A DNA stretch of 64,000 nt from Peribacillus sp. Bi96. Lineage in GTDB: Bacteria; Bacillota; Bacilli; Bacillales; DSM-1321. The stretch is taken from positions 62,001 through 126,000 of the forward strand of contig NZ_CAKKLV010000012.1 in assembly GCF_918698115.1 (NCBI RefSeq). Direction: 5' to 3'. Numbering within the stretch: position 1 is the stretch's first letter; each line of letters begins with the position of its first letter. The position numbers and the translations under genes are program-made. This document shows positions 1-8,230 of the stretch, piece by piece. Under the pieces are notes generated by a model that saw nothing but the letters and a program-made list of their open reading frames with translations, was not told the origin of the DNA and did no database searches.

Positions 1-489
1 AGTTAAAGCACTCGTAGCGACAAACATTCCCATGGCAATGAAAATCCCAATCCCGCATAGTCCCAAGGCAAAGAACAGATCAAACAATTGAAAGCTGCCC
101 ACTATAAGGTTAAAAAGTACACCAAACGGAGCAAGAATGAATGATATCGCCGCTGCCCATCCTGCAATAACAACTCCAACCAATGCTATAAAAGGTCCCA
201 AAACGATGACTAAATTAAAAAATCCCAAACCAATGACTGCCCAAACGGCCCGCATTACATTACCGGCAGAAGTCGTTTGTTCGACTTGACCAAGATGGTA
301 GGAGGCCAATAGTTCCTTTGAGATCTGTTTAGGATTCCCAAGTGATGTGGAAATTTCCTGCTCTGTCTTCCCTTTTTCCATTCCAATTGCGAAATACTCT
401 TCGTAATCTTGCAGGATATCCTGCCGTTCCTCTAAGGAAAGCCTGCTTAAAGAGGCGTTCAACTGTTTTATAAACTGTTCTTTATTCAT
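1..489 (-). CDS. HAAS/DUF1700-domain membrane protein, 3' end cut by window edge
   Basis: Reading the minus strand from the ATG at 489 gives a protein beginning [20 protein letters not shown]. Its N-terminal ~70 residues resemble the helical HAAS/DUF1700 domain (acidic, with an LGNPKQI-like turn), followed by Gly/Ala/Ile/Phe-rich membrane segments. The frame is still open at base 1, so the C-terminus is missing. The start overlaps the stop of the upstream padR gene as ATGA, implying translational coupling. In Firmicutes, HAAS-domain proteins commonly pair with PadR regulators and act with membrane partners; the exact role is unknown. Downstream partners would lie outside the window. Confidence 0.8.
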   Translation of the reverse strand, partial: MNKEQFIKQLNASLSRLSLEERQDILQDYEEYFAIGMEKGKTEQEISTSLGNPKQISKELLASYHLGQVEQTTSAGNVMRAVWAVIGLGFFNLVIVLGPFIALVGVVIAGWAAAISFILAPFGVLFNLIVGSFQLFDLFFALGLCGIGIFIAMGMFVATSALT

Positions 490-806
490 TGGTTCACACC
501 TTCCTCAATTAATTGATTGACCCCTTTGGAAAACTCATTCCATTCCGTCAGCAACTCTTGAAGGTATTTCCGGCCCTTGTCTGTTAACTTATAATACTTA
601 CGCGGCGGCCCTTCTGTAGATTCTTGCAAATAAGTCGTAAAATATTCTTCCTTCGTCAATCGTCGTAAAAGTGGATATACGGACCCTTCTGATATCTCAA
701 TCTGATTTGAAATCTTCTGTACAAGTTCATAGCCATAGCGATCCTGCTTATCCAATAAGACAAGGACACACAGTTCCAAGACACCTTTCTTAAATTGTAC
801 ATTCAT
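486..806 (-). CDS. PadR-family transcriptional regulator
   Basis: This 106-residue protein has the compact PadR winged-helix fold: [20 protein letters not shown] (helix 1 region), then [11 protein letters not shown] (recognition helix) and a beta wing containing [17 protein letters not shown]. The length matches short PadR proteins, which use a C-terminal helix to dimerise. It overlaps the HAAS-domain gene by four bases, so the two form an operon. PadR proteins of this class usually repress their own operon and respond to membrane stress or small ligands. A pair of 27-bp inverted sequence copies lies just upstream (831-927) and is the obvious candidate operator. Confidence 0.9.
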   Translation of the reverse strand: MNVQFKKGVLELCVLVLLDKQDRYGYELVQKISNQIEISEGSVYPLLRRLTKEEYFTTYLQESTEGPPRKYYKLTDKGRKYLQELLTEWNEFSKGVNQLIEEGVNQ

Positions 807-830
807 GGCGCCATCACTCCTTCCAAAAAT

Positions 831-927
831 TTTTCAGTATAGTTCAATAAACAGTACTGAACATCGAATAATACATCCTATGCAAATAATTTACCACACG
901 GTATTGTTTATTGCAAGGTACTGAAAA
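831..927. promoter_or_regulatory. Inverted 27-bp repeats upstream of padR, candidate operator
   Basis: The reverse complement of 831-857 and the direct sequence 901-927 agree at 22 of 27 positions, sharing TGTTTATTG and TACTGAAAA blocks. The left copy also contains its own dyad, TTCAGTA (833-839) and TACTGAA (855-861). The block starts 25 bp upstream of the padR start and lies in the only spacer between padR and the divergent DUF2157 gene. Autoregulation by PadR is an inference from position. Confidence 0.5.
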
Positions 928-1042
928 TATTTATTTTTTTGTCATACATGCCCTCCAATGAGGGTAGAAGAAAATTAAGATATATTCAAAGCTGAGAGAG
1001 AATACGTTGTATAATAGTAAAATATGGAAAGGGGGAATTGTT

Positions 1043-2101
1043 TTGGCCAAAAAACAAATAACGAAAAAACGATTCGAGTTTCTCGAACATGAATTTAATT
1101 ACCTTGAAAAAGGAGGAGTCATTTCCCAGCAAGAAAAAGAGAGGATGTTAGCTTCCTATAATGTAAAAGGAAATTTGAGCTTCATTACTATACTATTATC
1201 CATTGGGGCACTTCTTTTAGGTTTAGGCGTATTGACCTTCGTTGCCAGCAACTGGATCTATTTGAATAAAGCCGTTAAATTCCTACTTATCATTGCATGC
1301 CTCATCGGAGTGAACTTTGCTGGTGTAAGGTGGCAGGTACGCTTTCCCAAAACGTCACGAAGTCTGCATTATGCAGGTATTCTGATTTTTGGTGCAGGGA
1401 TTTTTTTAATTGAGCAGATGTTTAACATAAGCATCAATTTCAATAGTTCATTTTTATTATGGGCCATCGGAACGGTATTCATCGGTTACTATTTAAAGGA
1501 TGTCTTCATTCTCCTTTTTACATCATTCCTGCTTTTCATTTATATTAACGGAAGTATATTCCTTGATGAAACGTCTTATCCGCTAGCGATTCTTGTGTTT
1601 TTACCAGTTTTATACATCACATTAAAGAAGTTCGATTACCCTAAATATCTGGCCTTTTCCCTTAACGCTTTAGCCATCAATACAATCACTTTATTTTTAA
1701 TGGAATTCGTGCCGAAGTTGGATTTTGATAATTCGAATACGATTGTCCTTTCCATTCTATTTGTGTTGGGAATCCTGCTGGCCTATATTCCAGTCAGAAA
1801 TAAATTACAAAACATCACCCACATACAAGGGCATATCTTACATGGTATTTCAGCACTCTTCCTTACTTTTGATTTTTCAATCTGGTTCCCTTTAGCATAT
1901 TTCGTATTTCTACTATATCTCATTCTCAAAGGCAGTTTGACCAGCATCGTGATCATATGTGCACTGATTTTCAGATATTATCTCGATTCCTTTGACTTCC
2001 TGCCAAAATCACTTACATTCATCATCGGCGGCATCATGCTTATCGGTTTTGGTTTCTTCTTTGAAAATCGACGAAAAAAAGGAGGAGCTCTCAATGAATA
2101 A
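1043..2101 (+). CDS. DUF2157 domain polytopic membrane protein
   Basis: The protein has a soluble N-terminal ~45 residues (KKRFEFLEHEFNYLEKGGVI) followed by about ten hydrophobic segments, typical of DUF2157 membrane proteins. I place the start at the TTG at 1043, preceded by the ribosome binding site GGAAAGGGGG; an earlier in-frame TTG at 1007 lacks one. A TATAAT sequence at 1010-1015 could be the promoter -10 box, which would also exclude the 1007 start. It overlaps the next gene by eight bases. DUF2157 and GDYXXLXY proteins are frequently adjacent in bacteria, suggesting a complex of unknown function. Confidence 0.8.
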   Translation: MAKKQITKKRFEFLEHEFNYLEKGGVISQQEKERMLASYNVKGNLSFITILLSIGALLLGLGVLTFVASNWIYLNKAVKFLLIIACLIGVNFAGVRWQVRFPKTSRSLHYAGILIFGAGIFLIEQMFNISINFNSSFLLWAIGTVFIGYYLKDVFILLFTSFLLFIYINGSIFLDETSYPLAILVFLPVLYITLKKFDYPKYLAFSLNALAINTITLFLMEFVPKLDFDNSNTIVLSILFVLGILLAYIPVRNKLQNITHIQGHILHGISALFLTFDFSIWFPLAYFVFLLYLILKGSLTSIVIICALIFRYYLDSFDFLPKSLTFIIGGIMLIGFGFFFENRRKKGGALNE

Positions 2102-2630
2102 GTCATCGTTCCGACCACTCATCGTATTCACCATTCCTGTCTTGATTCTTTTAGTCTTGGCGATTCCTCCAGTCTGGACAACAATGACAGGAGATGAAAT
2201 CAAGATCAAAACCGCTCCGGTCGACCCGACTGACTTGTTTCGTGGCAGCTATGTGGCCTTGAATTACGAAATTGAATCCGTTAAGCCTTCACAACTCGAA
2301 GACTCGATTAAATCCGAGTTCAAAACAAGAAATATGGGTGATTATAAAAAGGTATATGTACGTTTGAAACAAAACACTGATGGACTTTATGCTGTCGATT
2401 CCGTGACGAAAGACAAACCCAGCAAAGGCATTTACCTTAAAGGGGAATTGGAAATCCCTTATGACCTGCAAAATGTTACAACTGTTCATATCAGATACGG
2501 TCTGGACAATTATTTCGCATCCGAGGAAAAGGCAAAGGAAATGGAGACCGATGCATTGGCCAATCCTTCAGTGGCGGTAGTAAAGGTTCGTAATGGCAAT
2601 GTTGTATTAACGGACATTGTCATTGAATGA
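2094..2630 (+). CDS. GDYXXLXY domain membrane-anchored protein
   Basis: The ATG at 2094 follows AAAGGAGGAGCT and overlaps the end of the DUF2157 gene, giving 178 residues. An N-terminal anchor (about residues 8-27) is followed by an extracytoplasmic domain with DPTDLFRGSYVALNYEI, the hallmark of the GDYXXLXY family. The partner gene immediately upstream is the family's usual neighbour. The molecular function of these proteins is not established. A longer upstream start (1992) would only extend into the DUF2157 coding sequence and has no ribosome binding site. Confidence 0.85.
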   Translation: MNKSSFRPLIVFTIPVLILLVLAIPPVWTTMTGDEIKIKTAPVDPTDLFRGSYVALNYEIESVKPSQLEDSIKSEFKTRNMGDYKKVYVRLKQNTDGLYAVDSVTKDKPSKGIYLKGELEIPYDLQNVTTVHIRYGLDNYFASEEKAKEMETDALANPSVAVVKVRNGNVVLTDIVIE

Positions 2631-2651
2631 ATGCATCCCCGTAAACTGGCA

Positions 2652-2684
2652 AAAAGAGCATCGGATTTTCGATGCTCTTTTTTT
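2652..2684 (+). terminator. Rho-independent terminator after the DUF2157/GDYXXLXY pair
   Basis: A perfect 12-bp stem (AAAAGAGCATCG at 2652-2663 with its complement at 2670-2681) has a 6-nt loop and a following T-run. It lies between convergent genes and may work in both directions. Confidence 0.85.
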
Positions 2685-2708
2685 GTTGGACTTTTTAATA
2701 TGGTAGTG

Positions 2709-3188
2709 TTACTTAATGACCCGTTTTGCTCCGATATATTTATCTTTCCAATACTTATCACTCATTTTGACAACCTTGACACCTTTGGTGGTGGTCCCGA
2801 TAAATGTCCCATTTCCATAATAGATTCCTACAAAGGAGACCTTCCCCTTAATGCCTGTAGCATAGAAGACCAAATCTCCAGCTATTAAGTCTTTTTGTTT
2901 CACGGTCTTGCCTATTTTATATTGGTCGGCACTTGTTCTCGGAATTTTCATTTCTGTCGCTGCACTTTTATATACATACTGGGTCAGACCGCTTGCATCG
3001 AACCCTTTAGGTGTCGTCCCTCCGTATTTATAAGAGCTTCCCACCTGCTTCTTTGCCAAAGCGGCCACTTCTTCACCATAATTGATGGACGCTGAAGCAT
3101 TAGCCGGACTGAATATGAATGCGGCCAACAATGCCATAAGTAAAACTATGGCTGCAAGCCACTTTGAAACTGGTAAACGATAACTCAT
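2709..3188 (-). CDS. Secreted NlpC/P60-fold protein lacking the catalytic triad (pseudoenzyme)
   Basis: The 159-residue protein has a signal peptide (hydrophobic 10-27, likely cleavage near ANASA, residues 30-34) and one NlpC/P60 domain running to the C-terminus. Conserved scaffold is clear: KYGGTTPKGFD, PRTSADQYKIG, GDLVFY, VGIYYGNGTFIG, YIGAKRVI. The Cys of the usual FDCSG motif is Ala65 (codon GCA), the usual His of S-H-VGIY is Phe119 (TTT), and the third polar/His position is Gly131. Peptidase activity is therefore not expected; a peptidoglycan-binding or regulatory role is an inference. A strong GGGGAGGAAAAAGG ribosome binding site indicates it is still expressed. A holin gene lies just upstream on the same strand but is separated by a terminator. 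Confidence 0.88.
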   Translation of the reverse strand: MSYRLPVSKWLAAIVLLMALLAAFIFSPANASASINYGEEVAALAKKQVGSSYKYGGTTPKGFDASGLTQYVYKSAATEMKIPRTSADQYKIGKTVKQKDLIAGDLVFYATGIKGKVSFVGIYYGNGTFIGTTTKGVKVVKMSDKYWKDKYIGAKRVIK

Positions 3189-3305
3189 CCTTTTTCCTCC
3201 CCAAACTGAAAATGAACCACAATTTTAAATGTATGTTGCCTTTCGGTTTTCATGCCAAAAAGCATCTTTTTTACTCATCCATCTTCTTCTCTGCCCCAAA
3301 AAAAT

Positions 3306-3348
3306 AACCAGATAATACCGTTGTGTAACTAGACGGTGTTATCTGGTT
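3306..3348 (-). terminator. Terminator after the holin gene
   Basis: A 15-bp stem with one G-U pair (3306-3320 with 3334-3348) has a 13-nt loop and, on the minus strand, runs into a T-rich tract. It separates the holin transcript from the NlpC/P60-fold gene. Confidence 0.8.
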
Positions 3349-3388
3349 TCCCCTACATCTTCTGTAGATTAAAAGAGATCAAGGCCAA

Positions 3389-3661
3389 TTATTTAGGTTC
3401 CTGGTATGTTCGAGCATTCTCGCTGTCTCTTATGCCTTTCGTGGTATGATCGACCACACCTCCGACACCAAAGAATGTAAGCGCTATAAAGTTAATGATG
3501 CCCAGAGCCCCGCTCAATGCATCATCAGAAATGGTGAAGCCTATTGGAGTGATGAAATTGTTTATGAACGCCGCAACCATCTGTGCCAATATTAAAAGCC
3601 CAGGAAGGAGTACAGTGAATATAAACGTCGGATTCTTAAGGCGCACTTTCCAGTTGATCAT
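3389..3661 (-). CDS. phi-LC3-family holin-like protein
   Basis: This is a 90-residue protein beginning MINWKVRLKNPTF, with two hydrophobic segments (about 12-34 and 48-68), an internal DDALSGALGIINFI stretch and the TTKGIRDSENARTY tail typical of the phi LC3 phage holin family. Such proteins oligomerise in the membrane to release cell-wall hydrolases. The start has a good GGGGGC ribosome binding site. No other phage genes are nearby, so it is a solitary holin: a phage remnant, or a domesticated copy used in lysis or protein export. Confidence 0.88.
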   Translation of the reverse strand: MINWKVRLKNPTFIFTVLLPGLLILAQMVAAFINNFITPIGFTISDDALSGALGIINFIALTFFGVGGVVDHTTKGIRDSENARTYQEPK

Positions 3662-3798
3662 TGCTATGCCCCCTATCTATCATATTATGTCCGCTTCATT
3701 GAAGAAAGTTTCGGACTTGCTATATATTATGCTGCTTGTCCTTTTTACGTTCGGAGATTCCATGAAATAATATATCAATCTAGTTTCCATACTAAAAA

Positions 3799-3822
3799 AA
3801 GGTCCACCTGGGGATGGACCTT
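3799..3822 (-). terminator. Terminator downstream of the ABC ATPase remnant
   Basis: An 8-bp perfect stem (AAGGTCCA at 3799-3806 with 3815-3822) is followed by a seven-base T-run on the minus strand. Confidence 0.75.
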
Positions 3823-3865
3823 CTTAGACTACAAAATAGATTTCAAAAAAACGCTAGAGTTTGCC

Positions 3866-4144
3866 TTACTTTAACAAGTAAGTAACAACTTCCTCAAGCT
3901 CTATAAATTCCTCAGCGTGCCAGTTGATATCTTCCTTTTGAAAATAATCTTCTGCCTCCATTGGTAAATTGGTAGTCCGCAAACCCTTTCTCTCAATCTC
4001 CCCCGGAATGGCCGCTGCCGACAAGTCCTCAGCCATCCAAAACCGTTTATACTGCTGAGCCAATTTGTCTTTTTCGAACTCTCCTACCATTTGCCCCCGG
4101 TTTATAAATATCAGGTAATCGGCAAGCCTGCGAATATCCTCCAT
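3866..4144 (-). pseudogene. C-terminal remnant of an ABC transporter ATP-binding protein
   Basis: The 92-residue frame (MEDIRRLADYLIFINRGQMV...) matches what follows the H-loop of ABC ATPases: 'ME-DIRRLADYLIFINRGQ' is the usual region after the switch His, then a poorly conserved tail. Walker A, Q-loop, signature and Walker B are absent, and an in-frame TAA lies five codons upstream. This is best read as the 3' remnant of a deleted gene. A terminator follows at 3799-3822, probably the original one. Translation as a small protein is possible but unlikely, since no ribosome binding site precedes the ATG. Confidence 0.6.
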
Positions 4145-4241
4145 TTCACAAATGCCTTAATGATACTTGCTGCATTGTCTGTCCTGTTTCTTTCTAAATA
4201 AATTCACGAAAAGTAAATAAGCGGGAGAAAACAAAAAGAAA

Positions 4242-4268
4242 GAACGTTCGATCCGAGATCGAGCGTTC
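4242..4268 (-). terminator. Terminator after the aminotransferase gene
   Basis: A 12-bp stem with one wobble pair (4242-4253 with 4257-4268) is followed on the minus strand by a T-rich stretch. It lies 33 bp after the aminotransferase stop. Confidence 0.7.
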
Positions 4269-4300
4269 CTTTAACCTGAATATATTGAATGCTGGATTTT

Positions 4301-5479
4301 TCACACTCCAATTTTCTCCTCCAAAAACACTCGAATCCGTTCAGCTGCTTCCGTCAATCTCTCAGCCGGTTGGACCAAGGCCATCCGGACATACCCTTCA
4401 CCCTGCTTCCCAAAAGCATCGCCAGGTACCACTGTAACCCCTGCTTTTTCAATCAAGGCATAGGAAAAATCGCGTGAATTCCAGCCAGCAGGAATTTGGG
4501 CCCAAATGAACATGGTAGCAGCTGTTTTCGGCACATGCCATCCTCCTTTTGCAAGGCCTGATATCAAGGCATCACGACGTGACTCATATTCCTTCACCTG
4601 ATCGGATAGCAGCGAAAGGTTTGAAGTGAGCGCCATTTCAGCAGCTTTTTGGATGGGATAAAAAACCCCATAATCGATGTGTGATTTTAAAGTTCCCAGT
4701 ATGTTCAATGCATCGCGATTGCCAACGACATACCCAATACGGCAGCCGGCCATGTTAAATGTTTTCGAAAGTGAATTAAATTCAATCCCCACTTCCTTGG
4801 CACCCGGGATGGACATAAAACTAATTTGGGGATGATTATCAAATATCAACTCTGAATAAGCAAAATCATGAACCACCAGGATCTCATTCTTTTTTGCAAA
4901 CGCGATGACTTCTAAAAAGAATGCTTCATCCGCAAGGGCGGTGACTGGATTTCCTGGATAACTGATGATCATCATTTTCGTTTTTTTCACTATTTCATCC
5001 GGAATTCGGTTAAGCTGCGGCAGGAAACGATTCTCGGCAGTAAGCGGCATCGGATGTATGATTCCGCCAGCAAGCTCTACACTCGCTTCGTAAATTGGAT
5101 ATCCCGGGTCTGGCACCAGCACATGATCTCCCGGATTTATCATCGCCATTGCCAAGTGTGCAAGGCCATCCTGGGATCCCATCAGTTGGAGGACTTCCTT
5201 TTCTTCATCCAGTTCAACTCCGTAACGCTGCTGATAAAAATGACGGACTGCTTTATGGAATTCAGGCGTACCTTTTAACGTATACCCATAGGAACTAGTA
5301 TCCTGCGCATACTTCACAAGCGTATCTATTACAAATTCAGGCGGTGGTAAATCAGGACTTCCAACACTCAGGTCGATAACATCCAACCCTCGTTTCATTG
5401 CATCCTGCTTGCGGGTCGCCAGCTCTGAAAATATTCCTGTTGTGAATCTTCCGACTTTTTCAGATGGAGTCATATTCAT
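4301..5479 (-). CDS. PLP-dependent class I/II aminotransferase (LL-DAP aminotransferase-like)
   Basis: The start at 5479 gives MNMTPSEKVGRF and follows GGAGGGG by a proper spacing; the longer open frame has no such site. The 392-residue protein shows the fold-type I features: DLSVGSPDLPPP near the N-terminus, the PGNPV motif, and SLSKTFNMAGCRIGY containing the PLP-binding lysine. Such sequences are often annotated as LL-diaminopimelate aminotransferase, but Bacillus normally makes lysine through the acetylated branch, so the true substrate is uncertain (an alanine/methionine-type transamination is equally possible). It lies 62 bp downstream of the YfhF-like gene and may be co-transcribed with it. 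Confidence 0.85.
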   Translation of the reverse strand: MNMTPSEKVGRFTTGIFSELATRKQDAMKRGLDVIDLSVGSPDLPPPEFVIDTLVKYAQDTSSYGYTLKGTPEFHKAVRHFYQQRYGVELDEEKEVLQLMGSQDGLAHLAMAMINPGDHVLVPDPGYPIYEASVELAGGIIHPMPLTAENRFLPQLNRIPDEIVKKTKMMIISYPGNPVTALADEAFFLEVIAFAKKNEILVVHDFAYSELIFDNHPQISFMSIPGAKEVGIEFNSLSKTFNMAGCRIGYVVGNRDALNILGTLKSHIDYGVFYPIQKAAEMALTSNLSLLSDQVKEYESRRDALISGLAKGGWHVPKTAATMFIWAQIPAGWNSRDFSYALIEKAGVTVVPGDAFGKQGEGYVRMALVQPAERLTEAAERIRVFLEEKIGV

Positions 5480-5540
5480 TATGTGATTCCCCTCCATTAA
5501 TAATCTTTTTCTATCATTATAGCAATCAATCTCTAGCAGT

Positions 5541-6443
5541 TTATATCCCTTTATTAGAACTGTTGAGTATCTGTTCAAATGCTTCATCAAGATGATTGAA
5601 TTTAAATGTATACCCTTCCTTTTCCAATCTTTCAGGTAAGACCCAGCGACTTTTTAAAATCAATTCAGTTTCCGTCCCCATAAAGAAGGCCCCCATTTCA
5701 AGCATGGGTGATGGGCAGGGCATTCCTATCGTTTTATTCATGGCCTTTCTCAAATGGGCCATCAGCTCACGATTTGTAACTGGGTGCGGAGAAGAACAAT
5801 TGAATACCCCGCTCAACTCTTCATTTTTTCTCAGGAATAGGACAATGTTAAATAAATCATCAATATGTATCCAACTGAATTTTTGATTTCCCGAACCTTG
5901 GTGGCCACCCAGTCCAAATTTAACCAAATTCCTAAATGGGGTCATCACTCCCCCATCGCCCAAAACAATGGCGATCCTCAAAGCAATTTGTCTCGTCTTG
6001 GGTAACTGGAAATCAAAAAATGAGCGCTCCCATGCTTTCGCTACATCAACGGAAAAGCCTGAACCGATTACCCCCTCCTCCTCTGTCATTGGTTTATCTT
6101 CAGCGTGCCTGTATATCGTTGCCGTACTTGAGTTTATCCATAATGAAGGAGGATTTTCACAATGTTCAATCGCTTGTCCGAGCACTTCAGTCGTTTCGGT
6201 TCGTGAATCTAAAATTTCTTTCTTATTCTTGGCATTATAGCGGCAATTGACTGTTTTTCCTGCGAGGTTGATCAACATATCCGAATTATCGATCGTCTCC
6301 CTTATTCCTACTTTATCTTCCCAGCCGATATGCGGGGTTTGCCTGGAGATGATCCTCACCTCATACCCCAAGTTCTTGAAATGCCGTTCAAAGTATTGAC
6401 CGACAAAACCAGTCCCGCCAGCTAAAACCACTTTCTTCAGCAT
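5541..6443 (-). CDS. TIGR01777-family NAD(P)-dependent epimerase (YfhF-like)
   Basis: This 300-residue short-chain dehydrogenase/reductase has the N-terminal nucleotide-binding motif GGTGFVGQYF (residues 9-18). It also has the family signatures INLAGKTVNCRYN, WINSSTATIYRH and FSWIHIDDL, and C-terminal VLPERLEKEGYTFKF. These identify the TIGR01777/YfhF group of atypical epimerases, whose substrate is unknown. The length is normal for the family. The upstream GCGGGTTGG ribosome binding site is only moderate. Confidence 0.9.
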   Translation of the reverse strand: MLKKVVLAGGTGFVGQYFERHFKNLGYEVRIISRQTPHIGWEDKVGIRETIDNSDMLINLAGKTVNCRYNAKNKKEILDSRTETTEVLGQAIEHCENPPSLWINSSTATIYRHAEDKPMTEEEGVIGSGFSVDVAKAWERSFFDFQLPKTRQIALRIAIVLGDGGVMTPFRNLVKFGLGGHQGSGNQKFSWIHIDDLFNIVLFLRKNEELSGVFNCSSPHPVTNRELMAHLRKAMNKTIGMPCPSPMLEMGAFFMGTETELILKSRWVLPERLEKEGYTFKFNHLDEAFEQILNSSNKGI

Positions 6444-6661
6444 ATAACCAACCCGCTTTCTTTTATGAGTGAATAGGTCGAATGATAACTATTTTTAACC
6501 TTTTTGTGATTTAATTCACAATTATACCATCTTATTACATTAAGTGGTATCACGAATACATAACATACGACGTGCAATAATTGGTGAACTTGTCCAAGCA
6601 AAAAGGGATATTACACATAAATTAGTAATGTGGAAATTTATAAAACAAAGGGATGATTGCA

Positions 6662-6850
6662 GTGTCAAACAAAAAACTAAGAAGAACTAGCGGATCCAAT
6701 ACTGGCAATTCCGGAAGTGAAAATAGCAAAGGCAGGACTGCCTTGAAAAAAATCTTGAATGATTTATTAAACAATAATAGAAATACTTCAATTAAGGAAC
6801 CTACTTCAATCAAGGAACCTACTTCAATCAAGGAATTCAGAAGGGATTAA
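6662..6850 (+). CDS. Small basic protein of unknown function with a TSIKEP repeat tail
   Basis: I place the start at GTG 6662, nine bases after AAAGGG; the ATG at 6653 directly abuts that site. The product is about 62 residues, Ser/Asn/Lys-rich, with a predicted helix (TALKKILNDLLNNN) followed by three imperfect copies of TSIKEP/TSIKEF encoded by an 18-bp tandem repeat. A terminator follows 24 bp after the stop, so it is a self-contained unit. I do not recognise the family. Small, polar, lysine-rich proteins of this kind in Bacillaceae are sometimes spore components, but nothing here proves that. Confidence 0.55.
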   Translation: MSNKKLRRTSGSNTGNSGSENSKGRTALKKILNDLLNNNRNTSIKEPTSIKEPTSIKEFRRD

Positions 6851-6873
6851 GAGATTTCTCTTATGAGATTAAC

Positions 6874-6909
6874 ATGGAAACCCTTTGGATTATTCTAAAG
6901 GGTTTCCAT
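6874..6909 (+). terminator. Terminator after the small repeat-tailed gene
   Basis: A perfect 13-bp stem (6874-6886 with 6897-6909) has a 10-nt loop. The T-tract after it is weak, so efficiency is uncertain. Confidence 0.65.
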
Positions 6910-6967
6910 ATTAATAAACAATAATATGATTTCCGCATTTTCGTTTAATAGAGTAAAAGGAGAATTT

Positions 6968-7381
6968 ATGATGTATTTTCGAGACTGGAAACCTAAAAAA
7001 GATATCAAGAAATTAACGGATATTACAGTGAGTAATTTTCGGGTTTCGTCTGATACAGTGCTTGAAATTTTACAAAAGTCACATAAGGTACTTGTGATTT
7101 GTAATGATAAAGGTAAAGTAGTCGGTTTTCTTTGTTATAATCTTTATTTAACTAAAGTAGCTCATATTAATTATGTAGTCCTTGACCAGAAATATAGAGG
7201 AAAGGGAATTCTACAATCCCTTTTACCAGAATTAGTAGCTTATGTGAGGCAAAAAGGGATTCTTGTAGTGTCCGGTTTTGTTAACAAAAATAATCCTGAA
7301 GCATTGCAAAAATTTAAAGACTTTGGATTTAAACCGATTTTAACCATTCATGATGACATTCTAATTCAATCACTAATTTAA
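6968..7381 (+). CDS. GNAT-family N-acetyltransferase
   Basis: The start at 6968 (MMYFRDWKPKKDIKKL) follows AAAAGGAGA. The 137-residue protein has the GNAT core: a beta-strand pair VVGFLCYNLYL, INYVVLDQKYRGKGILQSLL (the acetyl-CoA pyrophosphate loop R/Q-x-x-G-x-G/A) and a C-terminal FKDFGFKPILTIHDDILI. The substrate cannot be inferred. It is a single-gene unit followed by a long hairpin at 7525-7575. Confidence 0.8.
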   Translation: MMYFRDWKPKKDIKKLTDITVSNFRVSSDTVLEILQKSHKVLVICNDKGKVVGFLCYNLYLTKVAHINYVVLDQKYRGKGILQSLLPELVAYVRQKGILVVSGFVNKNNPEALQKFKDFGFKPILTIHDDILIQSLI

Positions 7382-7524
7382 AAAGGTCCTCCTGCCCGCT
7401 ATTAGCGTAATTAAGAAGAAATATTAAGAAAAATACAATCTGTTTTACCCTTCCATAGCTCTGTCTGTTACAAATACGTAATCTCAGGATCAATTTATAA
7501 ATCATGTGTTCCTCCATACAAAAC

Positions 7525-7575
7525 AAGGGAAAAAAGCCTATGAATTCTAAACGAATTCATAGGCTTTTTTCCCTT
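7525..7575 (+). terminator. Long perfect hairpin, probable terminator
   Basis: A perfect 23-bp inverted repeat (7525-7547 with 7553-7575) has a 5-nt loop. The right arm contains a six-base T-run. It lies between the GNAT gene and the DinB gene. The stem is unusually long for a plain terminator. Confidence 0.7.
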
Positions 7576-7697
7576 TACTCTCTTTTGAACAGACCTCGAA
7601 TCTGTTGTTAACTTTTCCATTTAATCAAAATAATACCAAAACTTCAACGTCCATTCGTGTATAGTGAATGTATACTTCCTTAAAAGGAGAGAAAATT

Positions 7698-8168
7698 ATG
7701 ATATCAATCGATCTAATTATCTTAAACCTGGAAGAAGTAAGAAGAAGAAATATTAAACTATGGACTTCAATACCTAAAGACAAACTCCATTGGAAACCGG
7801 ACGACGTTGCAATGAGTTGTTTAGAAATGGTTAGGCATGTCCTTGATAGTGAGCACTACTATCCTTTATCTATTAAAAATCAAGGTAGCTTACCAGTTTA
7901 TGAATCACCATTTGAAAAACAGCCACTTATCTCTGTCGAAGCGGAATTAAAATTTGCCGAACCTTACAGGCGTGATTTTTTGGAAACAATAATATCCTTC
8001 AACGAAGACGACTTATCCACTATTAAAATTGATCGGTCGAATATTAGATATACTAGAGATTTAGGAGACATGTTGTTAAGGATTGCCTATCATGAGTCTG
8101 TACATACTGGTCAGTTATTGGACTACTTAAGAACTGCTGGAGTTCCTAGAATCAGTGTTTGGGATTAA
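7698..8168 (+). CDS. DinB-family putative metal-dependent protein
   Basis: The start at 7698 (MISIDLIILNLEEVRRR) follows AAAAGGAGAG. The 156-residue protein has DinB four-helix-bundle features: SCLEMVRHVLDSEHYY with one metal-ligand His, and AYHESVHTGQLLDYLRTAGV near the C-terminus with the paired His ligands. DinB/YfiT proteins bind a divalent metal and include thiol-dependent S-transferases, for example bacillithiol-dependent enzymes; the activity here is unknown. It appears monocistronic. Confidence 0.85.
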   Translation: MISIDLIILNLEEVRRRNIKLWTSIPKDKLHWKPDDVAMSCLEMVRHVLDSEHYYPLSIKNQGSLPVYESPFEKQPLISVEAELKFAEPYRRDFLETIISFNEDDLSTIKIDRSNIRYTRDLGDMLLRIAYHESVHTGQLLDYLRTAGVPRISVWD

Positions 8169-8230
8169 TTGCATCTTTTCAATGGGTTTCATTGTGGAGG
8201 TCATGTCTAATTGGCATGTAGGTCCCTCAA

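Noticed and set aside
2709-3661. Prophage lysis cassette
   Set aside because: Only a holin is present, the adjacent NlpC/P60 protein lacks catalytic residues, and a terminator separates the two.
6622-6831. Minus-strand ORF with IEVGSLIEVGSL repeats
   Set aside because: It is the mirror of the repeat-tailed gene on the plus strand, with no ribosome binding site.
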